64,000 bases of DNA from Tyto alba (Eukaryota; Chordata; Aves; Strigiformes; Tytonidae), in contig NW_024881316.1 in the NCBI RefSeq assembly GCF_018691265.1, positions 8,120,819-8,184,818 of the forward strand. Direction: 5' to 3'. Position numbers and translations under genes: made by a program. Of the stretch, positions 50,319-62,600 are shown piece after piece (positions within the stretch are counted from its first letter, which is position 1; the number at the start of each line of letters is the position of its first letter). The notes below the pieces were generated by a model. It had not been told where the DNA came from, did not search any database, and worked only from the letters and a program-made list of their open reading frames with translations.

Positions 50319-53230
50319 TTTTGTCATCTCGGTGATAATAAGTTGATATAAATAAATAAATAAGAAACCACCACCAAAGAAAAAAAAAAGGCAAACAAAG
50401 AAACAAAACCACAATAAAATGGTGATGTCAATACAAAAGAGACAAAACAGTGGTTGCAGCTAGAGAAATGAAAGGATTTGTATCTTAGAGAGAGTTAGAG
50501 AAAAAGAAAGAGTTATATAGAGAGAAACTTTTTTCTCAGTAAGATTTATTCCTCTTAAGACATTAGAGAATATTTCTTTTGAGTTTGCCTTTTCTGTACA
50601 GCACCTTCATATGAAAAGAAATAAGAACAAACATTTTAAGAAGGGGTCATATATGCCTTCAGTGATTCAGTTATCACAGCTTTAGTGTGGCTGTTCCAGA
50701 CTATGAACAGGGATATTTTTCATTTGTCAGGAAAAAAAACAGTAGTAGGCCCTATCAAAAGTCTCAGGACTGTATAAAAAGTAAATTTTACTGCTTCCAG
50801 GTTCAAAAGTTCATGTCAGAGGTGTGGTTGCATGCAATTTAATTTGCATATGAAAGAAATAGTCTTGTGACTTTCTATATTAATGGTCCTCTTTCATTAT
50901 AATATTAAGTACACTGGGAAGGATGATACATTGCACAGGATAATATAAGTTGACATATACAAAGGAAGCATAAGAAAGCTTAGCTTCTGATACTGTTATT
51001 TTGCTTCTGGGTATCTCTGAAATGCTGAATACATTTTTCATTTGATCTTGACTTAATGCAGGCATCAGCTGTTTGCAGAGGAAAAAGAAGACTTAAAAAG
51101 CATCCAGCCATCATTCAGCCAAACATTTGACTCCAAGAGTTTTCCAGTAATTGGTGAACTATTGAGATTCCTCTGCACGAACTACTATGCAGAAAATGGG
51201 TAACTTGATGCACACAGCTAACGGCTGTCTCCACAGAAGCCCCTTTAATTTATTGCTAACCTGTTTTCTTCCGTAACCAAGTCAAGGCATTTGGGTTTTC
51301 TTTTCCTGCTTTCCTTGGTAGCAGGAGGGTTACTTTCCAGGCTGCAGAGGCAGACCAGGCAGCAGGGAATCTGCAACGGCTGATTCAGCTTCTTCTCCCT
51401 GAATAAGGAACTAATCCAATTGACACATGGTGAAGTAAACAGATAGTGACATATTTGTAGACAAACTGTCATACTCTTGATTATTCCCCAAACCAAATTA
51501 TTTCTGAATTGCAAGCACGGAATTTAAAAAGTCTGCCAGCCTCAGCAGCTGGTACACTTCTATAAGACCCAACCAGTGGGGGGAAAAGTTAATTTCAATA
51601 TCATGCAGTACATTTTCTTACATTTCCTAATAAATCTCTCTTGCACACTGCACTGAAGAAATATGCAAATGTTCTTTTCACATTATAGATATTGTAGTAT
51701 GGCTTGTGTTTTATAAATTATAAATTTCTATTTTCTTTTTGCTTTCTGTCACACATTTGTATGTCTTTGAAAAGCAAGTTGACTTTGCTCTGTCTTAAAA
51801 TATCTTTTCTTAATGAAACTTTTTTTTTTTTTTAGTTAGATATTTTGTTTGCAAGTAGAACCTATTTGAAAATATTTATCTTGTTTTGGCATGTACTAAA
51901 TAGGTTAGGTTTTCAAAAGCAGAGCTGATTTAATATTGTTCCCAATGAATGCTGAACTCGTGCAGTGCCATGAAGTTAGGACTTCACCTGCCTTGCAAGA
52001 AGCCACACAACTACAGTGTTAGTAATTTAGGGACTAGGTATCCATACCTTTGTGCCTTTTACAGCAAAGGAAAAATAGGCTATTTAAACAGTGATGTACC
52101 TACCTAACAAACTGTATTATGTACTATTCCAGTGTGAAGTCCTCCTTTCTGAATAGAAGCAAAGAAGCGTATTATACTGCTCCTCCATTACATACTTATA
52201 AGAGATAAAGAAAGAGGTCTTCTTCTCGTGCATTTACTGAAGATTCCTCTAGACTGAAAATACTTTTAACTACAGCACTGTTAAAAACAGGGCCAAGCAA
52301 ATAATTAATACCTCCAAGTTAATTGACACAGCTGTAGGATTTGGAGTGAGGATGAATTTCCCTCAGCACTGCGAAAATAAAACATTCAGAGGTGTTCACA
52401 CTGCATGAGTCCCTAGGGTGTCCTTCTCCCCTGTTTTCTTGGGTTTACGTGAGAATCCTTGTGGAGGGTTTGGGGGGTTTTGAGCTTAAAATTTGTCAGA
52501 TCATCAAACATATTTAGTGACTGCAATAATTCATACCTAATCTTTGGAGTTAACTCTAGGTCAGTTGATCAGATTTAGATATCAGAGAAAGGAATTTTTA
52601 GAAAATAACTAAGCAAGGTACTATTTGGTCTAATTATGATTAATGTGCAGAGGAAAGGCTAGGAGTTACCTGTTAAAAGTAGTCACAGATGAGTAAGCAT
52701 CTCTAAAATTATACATAACTTCCTTCACTTGGGTTCTTGAACTATGAAGATTAATCAGGAATTAAGATCCTGTTCAAAGTTCCCTGTTAAGGCAAGGCAT
52801 GCCTTTTACTCCCTTTCCTTTGAGAAAAGACAGAAGTACAAAATAAACAAAAATCTGAAGAGAGAAGGAATACTTAGTAGCTTAGTAGGTTACCCACCAG
52901 TGCTGTAGGAATCTGAAATCCCCTATGTGGTGTTGAATGCAGAGAAGAGATACAAATTAAATTCCTATATCCTTCAAGAACATATCTATCACCAGGCTGT
53001 CTTGAGTAAGCTAAAGGGGGAATTTCTTGATCCTAACTATTTTATATTTGACTGTCCTCACCATGGTTTATTGGCTACTCTGGTATAAATCTGCCTCTCT
53101 AAATCTTTTGGAGATACTCCATCATATATAAATAAGTCTTACTTATTGGAGGAGAGAGACAAATGTGCTGCATTGTCTAGTAGCCACTCACAGTGTATAT
53201 GTCCAAGTCTGTCCTGTTATGTAATATATC

Positions 53231-53253
53231 TTTTTTTTTTTTTTTTTTTTTTT
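53231..53253 (+). repeat. Poly-T tract, 23 bases
   Basis: An uninterrupted T run on the plus strand. No neighbouring retroelement is seen. Confidence 0.95.
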
Positions 53254-53470
53254 CTGAGAATGCTCTGAACCTAAAGGATCATGCTCTTATAATAAGAAAG
53301 CTTTTCTACTTGAAGAGTTTGAAACTGTCAGGAATTTTAACTTGAACAAGAGCTTCAAGCAACCAATTAACTTCTGGCAGGATCCAGCTTCAGCACCTTT
53401 GTGTGTGTGGGGACTTATGGAGTTAGGCAGAAGACAATGGATTTGAAGGATGTCACTGGTGGCTAAATGG

Positions 53471-53498
53471 GAACTGAAGAGGAGGAACTGAAGAGGAG
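53471..53498. repeat. 14-bp tandem duplication
   Basis: GAACTGAAGAGGAG occurs twice with no spacer. It is probably a slippage duplication. Confidence 0.9.
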
Positions 53499-54721
53499 GC
53501 TTTTGCAGAATAACTTTTAAGATGCATAGTAAGAAGTCTGAAGAAATACTTCTGGCAAAAAATCAATTACACAGAATTTAAATTATAGATGAATATATTT
53601 AATTTTGAACTTGTAAGCATTCTCTACAAGAAGTTACTAGTTCAAGTTCAGTTCAATGAAGCCATCACATAGCAGTAGTGGAACCTGTGTGGCAGCACAA
53701 TGTTACAGCACTCTATTTATTTATTTTTCTGAAAAATTAACACGTTCTTGTGCTGTATCAGACTACTCAATGCTTTCAGTTGCCTGAAAACCTTACTTTT
53801 TGAAAAGAGTATTTGAAGGCTGAAGCAAATAACATCATATGTGATATTAATTACTGAGAACAATCTTGTGCTTCCAAAATATTAAAAAAAGAAAAAAATA
53901 AAAAGCCTGCTAATTTTAAAAGCTCTCTTGAAAGGGGTTTTGCTTAGCTAAACAATGTACTGTGACGCGAAGACTCTCATATAACTTTTTCCATCTTATC
54001 ATCTTTTGTTCCATCCCCTGTTAATTAGCTCAGTCATCAAGAATACTGGCATTTTTTTCATGATTAATGTTCAAACCTATATGTGTATCCCATTTTTTTC
54101 ACTCTTTCCTGGATTCATTTGAAGGAGACAGTACTTCAAAGTACTATGTAGAAGATCTTGGAGCAGCAGCTAGCAAATTAGACATTTAAAAGGCTAACAC
54201 TTTTCATTGTTGTCCTTTATAAAGTTTTAAATTTCTTTAGAACATTTGTACATTTTAGTAAAAGGAGTAATAGACCATCCACATAGACATGACTCTAATT
54301 TTTGCTGTAGATTAACTTTAATAAAACCTAAAAATTAAAACAACAGTGAAGTTTCTTGCAGATAGCCTGGAATAAGTCTCTGTACCAGCCAGAACACAAA
54401 ATGGCAGCAGTGTTTTGCAGTCAACAGACATATAACAATACAAAGGCTCAAAAAAACAGTGTACTGAAAAAAAAACCACAACACTTATGTAAAGTACGCT
54501 ATTCATGTACGTGCCATAGACAGTGGCTGGCTCCATGAAATGCTTACTAATATCTGGCGTGACTTTGCCTTTGCCTTTTACCTTGATTCACATAAGGTCA
54601 TTCCCACCTATATAAAGAATAGCACCACAGCAATTTTTCCTGTCTGCTTTTACTTTACACAAAAGGAAGTGACTGCATGAGCTGAAAAGGAGCAAGGAAT
54701 CATATTACACATGTGCATGCA

Positions 54722-54760
54722 TACACACACACGCACGTACACACACACACACACACACAC
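54722..54760. repeat. (CA)n microsatellite
   Basis: An AC/CA dinucleotide array with two interruptions (ACGCACGTAC) in its left half and a pure (AC) stretch at its right half. Confidence 0.95.
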
Positions 54761-55129
54761 TCGAGGGGAACTGTCAAGACCTCATCCGGACACCACACTC
54801 CCACAAAAGGAACATGATGACAGCTCAGTATCACACTCTGCCCCCATGCAGGGGTCTTAGACAGGAAATAAAGTCTATATCCAGCTGCAAGTGGATTTTG
54901 GAAAGCAATAAACAGGGACAGAGCATAGCTCGGACTCTGCTGTTAACACCTCTTGCAGAAAGGGACATGCACGGGAACTTTAAGGACAGGAAATGAGCTT
55001 AATTTTTCACCATAGTGGTGTCATTACCAGAAATATGTTCCTACTGTTATAATCACTAGCAGCCTGGGAACTCTTCTTAGGGTGAGATTGGTAGCCGAAG
55101 TGCTGTAGCTGCAGATTTCTTCTCTAAAT

Positions 55130-55200
55130 ATCATTGTCTGTGTTTAACTGATAGGGAGTGTGAAGGGCTTGCTGAAGGTCATGGAGAAGCCGGAGGAACA
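55130..55200 (+). repeat. Possible MIR/CORE-SINE tail
   Basis: GTGTGAAGGGCTTGCTGAAG is followed by GTCATGGAGAAGCC and then GGAGGAACAGCGGGAACT. The order loosely matches the conserved MIR-like phrase 'gtgacttgcccaaggtcacacag ... gcagagccgggaa'. The match is short and gapped, so this is tentative. An unrelated G+C-richer unique segment is the alternative. Confidence 0.35.
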
Positions 55201-55931
55201 GCGGGAACTACCGAGCCTCTTCAGCCTAGTCCCAGATACTTACACTCTTCAGATATATGTTCATTATGAGGCATAACGTGCTAATATTCGTAACTATAAA
55301 AAGGAACTTCTTACTTCATTTGACCTTATTTTATTTTCCTCTGGTAATATTTGAATGCCAATATTTCTGGTATTTCAGTTTTTCTTTACATATTTAACAT
55401 CAGTAGAAAATAATTTTTATGGCTGCATGATTTTTTGTCACCTTTAGAATACTCTTCCATCATATCAAAACAAATACTATTTTTGACTATATAAATTACC
55501 TACAAAATTGCCAACTAAATATTTCTTTCTTGTTTTATTGTAGTTTTCTTTCTTTCTTTCTCTCTTTCTGACTGTTGGGGATAATGTATGAAACAGAGGG
55601 GATGTACAGGAGTGGCAGTTAGAATCACTTCCATTTCTTCTGAAAACCAGTGATAGTTTAAATTATTGAAATTCTGCGAAGGGCAAAAACAAGTGCAGAT
55701 GCCGGTTGTCTTCAGGATTAAATTAAACTTTATCTTTTATTTCCCAAAAATTGTTGCTGTTATTATTCTATTTTGTTTCAAGAGCAACAGTTCACACTTA
55801 TTTCTACTTTGGTTTAATATTTCAGTGATACGTTTACACATGAAATTTATTGCCTTGGAAACCCTGGAGACAAGAAAGAGCACTTCCAAAACTGTCAAAG
55901 AAACTTTAGAGCATAGCTGAAAGACAGTGGA

Positions 55932-55968
55932 TCAGTTTTGTTCAGGAAGCTCAGTTTTGTTCAGGAAG
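55932..55968. repeat. 19-bp-period tandem duplication
   Basis: TCAGTTTTGTTCAGGAAG occurs at 55932-55949 and 55951-55968, identical copies separated by one C. Confidence 0.95.
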
Positions 55969-56240
55969 TTCATTAGGAAAGAAAATACATAAATACACAA
56001 ATAACACCCTCACAGCCTTTTGAAAATGATGATTTCATGTATTGACTCACCAAATACTTTGTTCCTATTAAGTTCTGCGAGAACATTTATGAAAGATTGT
56101 ATTAGTTATCTGATAATAACTTAAAAGTAGTCCTTTATAGATATGCCCAAGCCACATATCTACCCACAGACAAAATGTAAAACTTGAGTTCAGAATGTGA
56201 GAAAAAGGGAAAAACAAAAATAAAATATGATAGTAAAGAT

Positions 56241-56330
56241 GGGAAGGAAAGAAAAAAAAAAAAAAAAGAAAAAAAAAAAAAAAGAGAGCGTAAGGAAAAA
56301 AAAAGAGAGAGAAGGGAGGTGGGGGGGAGA
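56241..56330 (+). repeat. Homopurine tract
   Basis: About 90 bases almost wholly of A and G, including two A runs of 16 and 15, (GA)n and a G7 run. There is a single C and few T. Such tracts can adopt triplex structures. The overlapping frames on both strands (Lys/Glu-rich plus, Phe/Pro-rich minus) are artefacts of composition. Confidence 0.9.
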
Positions 56331-57639
56331 ACACTGTATAAGAAAATAGATTATCAAATCTCCAGAAGTTACCTTCTGAAATAAAGTAGAAAGGAAGAAA
56401 TCATTACACTACACAAAGGTTCCAGTGATTTAAATTGTGAACTTTCTACAAGTTTAGCGAAACAGACCTTTTGAGGCTCTCTCATCTATTACAATATCTT
56501 TTTGCAAAACATTTCTTGCTGACTACAAAATGAAAGAACGTGAAGGTCTGATATTTAACAGCCTGAAGAAGCTACAATCCACAGAGCCCCAGGGCTGACA
56601 GCATTACAGAAATGTTTCTGATGAATATTCTTGATATGTTGCAGGAAAACAACTGACTATTTATCCAGTCCATCAGTTGCTTTTATGCCAGACAAGAGCC
56701 TAATGATACAGTCCTTGATCAAGAATGGAATAAAATTACTAAGTTTCAAAGTCATGATTACCTTTTATTATCCATCACGCACTATATGAGTAACATAACA
56801 TTCCAGTAAGAAGTATTTGCAGTAACAAGTAAGACTTTTTGCTGAATACAAGCTTGTTTTCCTTGCTCATGACAGTGAGGCAGCAGAACAGAACACACTT
56901 CTAACCTCTGTACTAGGCTGGCCCATCCCCATGAAGCCCTATGTGAGAATATGATGGATATCTAAAAGAAATCTAAAAATTCTGTCTCTTTCAACTTGAA
57001 GGAAGTTTACAGTTGAAATCACTGGAACTTTTTTGCAATGTAATTATTTCTTCCTTCCTCCTCAACTTTCCCTGAAATATTATCTTTTAAACAGGTTTTA
57101 TATCTTCACTCTTCAGTATTTTTATGGTTTTAGCACTCTCTTTTCCATAGTTAGGAAATTATCCTAAGAGGATAAGATATCTAAATGATGTGAACTCAGA
57201 CTAACAGAAGGGATTAGCAACCATTTTCCACAAATATCTGGAAAGTAAACTGTGTCAGCATATGTCAGCATGTAAATTTACACACATACACATACTCAAA
57301 CAGCACTCATGTACTCAACAAATTAAATAAACATTGGTGGAAGATGTCAAAAAGGAAATCACTACTACAAAAATACTGATAGTGTAGAGTCATTCCTGCT
57401 ATCTAGCTATAGCTTTGTAAATTTTTGGAGTGCATTTAAAAAAAAAAAAAAAATCGAAGAACCAAGATGCAGTTCTAGAACTGCAAGTAATTTCCAAAGC
57501 AAATAATATGTACAATAGCACTATACAGTAAATTGGGAGCAGCTGTTGATACTGACATTACAGATGGTTACAAAGTATATAATTTATGTTTTCTGCAACA
57601 GTAAGTGGAAAAGCCGTTTAGACATAGATTCATAATTTC

Positions 57640-57658
57640 TTTTTTTTTTTTTTTTTTT
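57640..57658 (+). repeat. Poly-T tract, 19 bases
   Basis: An uninterrupted T run on the plus strand. It ends in TTTTAG, which superficially resembles a splice acceptor. No exon is apparent downstream. Confidence 0.95.
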
Positions 57659-57962
57659 AGATCTCGTTATTGTGGACATATGCACACAAAGTCTGTGTTT
57701 AGACATTAATCCATTTTTATTATAAATTTGTTAACATAGTATAAGCCTCAGATTTTTTATGATTTCTGTAGGAAGGTGTTTGTCTCAGTAGATTATCTAC
57801 TTTTCTACTTTATAAAAATGTGGAAGCAGTCAAGCACTCTGTAGTCTAGATGCACTCTATGAAGCGGTGGAAATACATGGCAAAAGATGAGAAGGTTACC
57901 ATATCTAATATTAGAAGATACAGTTGAGCATATCAAAACAGTTATTTACTTTTATTTTCTAG

Positions 57963-57986
57963 GAAAAACAAACAAACAAACAAACA
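57963..57986. repeat. (CAAA)n microsatellite
   Basis: About five CAAA units after an A run. It is short and probably weakly polymorphic. Confidence 0.9.
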
Positions 57987-58130
57987 ACTATTGTAATCCC
58001 ATTCCCCACCTTCATCCGCAAAAGAAACAAAATATCCTCCCAGACAACACGAACACAAAACAGAGTCAACGTGAAGAGCTTTTTTTGCAGTGAGACTGCA
58101 TGGATGCTGGACAGTCCAAGTGGGTTTCAT

Positions 58131-58340
58131 CTCACTTAGGCCACTGGAAGGCCTAATCACATAAACTCAGTTTATCACCTAGATTACTTCCGTGATTTAA
58201 TGGGAATAGATAAGCATCTTCAGAGGGTGATTTATCCACCTCCATTAGACACCTGTCTGAAGATGAAACAGTTTGCTAGGTAGATGAATCACTGTCTGCA
58301 GGACCACCTCTCTCTCCATTGACTACAGAGCATGTCTGTT
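58131..58340 (+). repeat. Unclassified dispersed repeat, possible copy 2
   Basis: It contains CTCTCTCTCCATTGACTACA (about 58307-58328) preceded by GGTAGATGAATCACTGTCTG and TTAGACACCTGTCTGAAGAT. The first word has close relatives at 59508-59529 and, on the minus strand, at 6873-6896. The word AGATGAATCAC resembles GATGGATTCATC at about 59355. Edges are approximate and the family is unknown. Confidence 0.35.
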
Positions 58341-59187
58341 TGAAAAGCTGAGACTAAGCCCTTGATGCTTGGGGACCACAGTTAGACAACATGATCCTTA
58401 GACATCATAGCACTGACTGCAGTGTAAAAGCTGGAGAAGAACAAAATGTTTGCTCAGTGACTGTAAGGAACCATTCTTCAGGTTTGTGTTAAGACTTGAC
58501 ACCAAATTTTCACCCTGCGGGGGAGTTCTGCATACCAAACATGAAAGACTAAAGGGAAAAAAAAAAAAATGCCATTGGGCTAAATCTACAGTTGCAGTTC
58601 CTGTACAATAGAGTCTTTTGCTGGAATGCCACAAGTCTAGTTGGTCCTTGGAGCTCTTGGTGTCCATCTGTTTTATCACAGCCTCCACCTTCAGTGCTAG
58701 ATTTTCAAAAGAACATAATCCCTGTAGCTACTAAATCTTCTGGTAGCAGAAATCCCTTTAATTTCAGCAGTGAATACTGGCAGAAACTTTAAATTCTTGA
58801 CAGTGCAATGGCAGCTGATGCCTGACTCAAATCTTAACATCAACAGGGCTGGAAAAAATTAAGTATTTTGCTAGCACTCACACCCCTAGGGCCTAGTCTA
58901 TCTATGCATAATGAGGAGAAAAAGTACCCTTTACAACTAAGTTTAGTAATTAGAACATCATCCTTTCTTTCCTATATTTGATTTGTGGGAAACCACAGTC
59001 TTAAACATACTGGGCTCTTACATACTGTGAAGTGAGCCTTTGTCACTGTCTCCTTCTTGTCTTATTCTTCCTGATATACATATTCATTAGAACATGTACT
59101 GGGCTGACACTCCAGCTTTCTATGACTTAATCAGCTGGTAAGGAAATCTTTCTTTTGCCTATTTTTTTTTTCCAAGTGAATATTTAA

Positions 59188-59189
<2 letters not shown>
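58341..59189. other. Non-coding unique sequence
   Basis: No gene is seen. Frames at 58398-58688 (minus) and 58592-58792 (plus) overlap antiparallel and resemble nothing known. Confidence 0.55.

Positions 59190-59282
<93 letters not shown>
59190..59282 (+). repeat. (TTA)n microsatellite, 31 perfect units
   Basis: A perfect trinucleotide array of 93 bases without a single interruption, in A+T-rich DNA. Perfect arrays of this length mutate quickly, so the locus is expected to vary among individuals and to be young or actively expanding. Confidence 0.97.
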
Positions 59283-59284
<2 letters not shown>

Positions 59285-59329
59285 TAAAGTGAAACAGCTT
59301 TAACCAAGACTCACTCTATTAGGGCATTT

Positions 59330-59620
59330 TATCATTAAGGTTAGATACTTGGAGATGGATTCATCTATCCTAACACAGGCAACTAGAAGCTTCATTTATA
59401 AGACTGAAGTAGTCACCCTAGGCTGACATTATAATCCATAGAGAAATAGACACATCCAGAGATACTGCTTAGAATAGCTGTCTGGGATAATCAGCAGAAG
59501 CCCCCATCCTCTTACCATTAACTACAAAGGGAATCTAGATAGATTAGTTCAGATTTGAATATCTCACTTTCAAATACCTAATTAGGCAATAAGACACTCT
59601 GGGACTCAACCCCAGCCTGT
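59330..59620 (+). repeat. Unclassified dispersed repeat, possible copy 3
   Basis: It contains GATGGATTCATCTATCCTAA, then CCTCTTACCATTAACTACAA (59508-59529), then GGGAATCTAGATAGATTAGT. It shares the CATT(G/A)ACTACA word and its pyrimidine-rich approach with copies near 58310 and 6880 (minus). It is the longest of the three by eye. The class is unknown. Confidence 0.35.
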
Positions 59621-62600
59621 AGGCAGAGGGATTTTGACTTCAGTCCTTTGCAGAACAGAATAAAGATCTGGAACCAGAAACCTTTGTTTGGGAAGAGCCT
59701 GCCCTCCAGTTTGAACTGAACTGTCTGTAGAGTCTAACCCCATGAGAAGGTTCGGGCCTCTTTACTCCATATGGAGAGAGATGCCCCCCATTACCTTGGA
59801 GCCAAACACTTAGCCCTTGTTGAACTCTAACCATATCACACCTTTTAACATATTTGACAGATAAAATAAAGCAATTCCTTATCAGTTGGGTGGCTGATGT
59901 GAAAGACCCCTCCAGGTGTCTAATCCTTGTCAGTGTCCAAGTAAAAGGTGAAAAGAATTCTTGCTTCAGTGGTGGGTAGTCTTAAATTTCTGTAATGGGA
60001 AAAAAATGGACTCTAATTCAGCTAGTATTAAACCAGGGACCTGGCAGTCAAGTACAGTGTTAACTGTGACCTTTATGATACAAGTTCATGTTTTACGCTG
60101 AATCAGTGAACCTAAGATGTTTTTTGAAAGGAAATCTTTCAATATGAAGTTCATTGCTAAGCATTAATCTTTTTGAAAACACACTAAGAATCTTTCAACA
60201 CTGACCTTCACTACTCTATATTACAATGGCGTAAGGATGCTGATGGCTGAAGGAAATATTACAAAAGATTTGCTTAAAACTCAGAATAAACAATTAATGT
60301 AGGAACACTGAGGTTGCACTCAGTTTGAACACTGCTGGCTTGTACTGTTGTCTGGTATGTGTATATTTGAATGTATTTATTCACAGAGATATGTGTACAT
60401 GTGCATATACACACAGAGTGAGGAGTGCTATACTGTCATTCCCACAGAAAACACTGAGGCAGATAAATAACTTGTTAGATGAATGGAAGTCTTAGCAATG
60501 TCTTTTTTTTTTTTTTTTTTTAATTCCTGTGCATGGAAAGGTGTTCACAGGCCTTTTCCTATTTCCAATTAAGGTGACATATCTTTTAAATTTTTCCTAT
60601 TGACTGTAATAAAAACAGAAGCAGGAGCAAATATCTTTCTACAGGGGAATTCCTTTCCATACACAAGGACTTGCATTGCCATTCACCTCACTTCGTGGCT
60701 ATATCTCACTCAGACTGCTCCCATGATCTATTATGTCTAAAACCTTGCTAAACACTCATTCACAAATGTCATTATTACCCTTTTTTTTTTTTTTTACTCA
60801 TTTCCCTACTAGTGGCATTTAAAAACCCCTACAAAGTCTCATGATTAGTCTAACTTTTCTCAGATTTCACACCAAAACAGTGTATCTACATGTATATTTT
60901 CATTTAAAAACTAAATAAATTGCTTTTGACAGACATGCTGCCTTAAGTTAGGGCATCAGGAGATGGTACTGTAAAGGAAGAGCAGCTGGATTTTGGCAGA
61001 AATTCTGGGATATGCTCAATTTAATTGAGAGGGAAGAATATTTTGTTTATTTTAGGAGTGAATAAGTAAGAGTGTATGCATGTGTGAATGTTGAAGGGTG
61101 CAAACCAAAGAAAACATGGAAAACAGGACAACATTTCAATAAGAAAGTTTTAGAAAATATATACTTAAATATTGGTAAATATCTCATGAATTGAAAATAC
61201 TCTGAAAATTCATATTTTCTATTAGTCTTACAAATTAAAGTGTGAAACAGAATTAATCTTGCCTCAGGCATCCCTCTCACTCCACCCATAACAACACACA
61301 ATTTTCTGGTTCTTCCTCAATGAAATGCACCACACACAAGCAAACTGAAATCTACTGTCATTTTTCAATTTAAAATTAATCTTCACCAATAAGGTTTTAG
61401 GGAGAAGCTCACAAAAAGACTCTCAGAAAGTCAGGTTCACATTAAACAGAAATCTTCCTGTTGCCAAACTGTTGATATTTTCATTTATTTTCTGACATTT
61501 AAAATCCCATCATCCAAGTACTGGGCGTATGGTGATAACTCATTGCATATATCACACAACAGAAAAAACATGTCTGCTGCCACAGCTGAGCAGACTGATT
61601 TTTACAAAATTGCGCCAGTGGTGTATTATCCTTTCAAACAAGGACAACTTGTCGAGTTCTTTTTGCCTGAGAGGCAGGCATACATTAACTCAAGGCTGCT
61701 AACAGAATAGTGACAAAAGAGGCACAATGCTCTTTCTGATTTTCTGCTTCCTCCTCCTGAGACTCAGGCTCATTTGGAGCGCTGATGCTTACCAGACTCT
61801 ACAAAAAACACAGCAGCTGTTGTTGAGAGAGAAATCTCCATTTGCAACAACAACAACAAAAAAAAAATCAATTAAACAAGCACTTTAAAAGAGACCTGAA
61901 AAGCGTTCCACACTTTGCAGTCTATGATATATATATTTTTTCTAATTTTAAAAATACTTAAAAAAAAACCCAAGCCAACCCTTTCTAGAGCTACAGGATC
62001 TCAGGGGGATTTAGTTCAAAACTTGAAAGCAGATTAGCTACTTCTTGTTGGCTTTGATAGAAATCTTTTGTCTGTCTGCACAGCTATGGCTTTTACTAAT
62101 AATACAGGGATGGGAGTAATTTCTAGTATGCTTGGCTCTTGGGTCCCAAACAAAACTGAATTTTTCATAGGTCTGTATCTCTGGGAAGGTAAAGGTTAGT
62201 GCTTGATGTTTGATTTACTTTCAGCCATTTCAAAGCCTGTGGAAAGTATTAAGAGGCAAGAGATCCAGCTGGAAGTTTAAAAGGGAGAAAATGTGGGGTT
62301 TATTCTCTATTTCGGTCCTATCGCTGTGTTACCAATTACAGACATTAAAAAAAAAAAAAAGAAAATCAGGCCCAAAAATCATAAAAGCAATTTGGAGCAC
62401 TTTTTGTGAGTGTTTACTCTGTTTTAGAGATCCATGATTTTATGGAGATAGACGGCTTATTTCTGACATAGTGCCTTAATTATTGATGAAGTAAATATTT
62501 AACAATTGTACAATAATTTTTATTTCAAAGAATACTAGACTATAGGCTGATGAAACAAAGGATAACCCCCTCAGTCAAGATAAAGATGTTTTATTTACAC

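Larger units (their letters stand above)
50319..54720. other. Non-coding unique sequence
   Basis: No gene is supported. It contains a 23-base T run at 53231-53253 and a 14-bp tandem duplication at 53471-53498. The block at about 51060-51560 has lower A+T content, no repeats and a balanced word composition; it might be a conserved non-coding element. Confidence 0.5.
55271..58130. other. Non-coding sequence with simple repeats
   Basis: It contains a (TTTC)n stretch at about 55545-55570, an 18-bp tandem duplication at 55932-55968 and a purine tract at 56241-56330. A and T runs lie at 57438-57453 and 57640-57658, and (CAAA)n at about 57963-57986. No gene is seen; the Lys/Glu-rich frame at 56184-56384 is only the purine tract translated. 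Confidence 0.6.

Noticed and set aside
54722..54760. CA array with flanking TCGAG as a functional Z-DNA or insulator site
   Set aside because: Ordinary dinucleotide microsatellite; nothing in the sequence supports a function.
56068..56384. Lys/Glu-rich and Phe/Pro-rich frames on opposite strands
   Set aside because: They are simply the homopurine tract translated.
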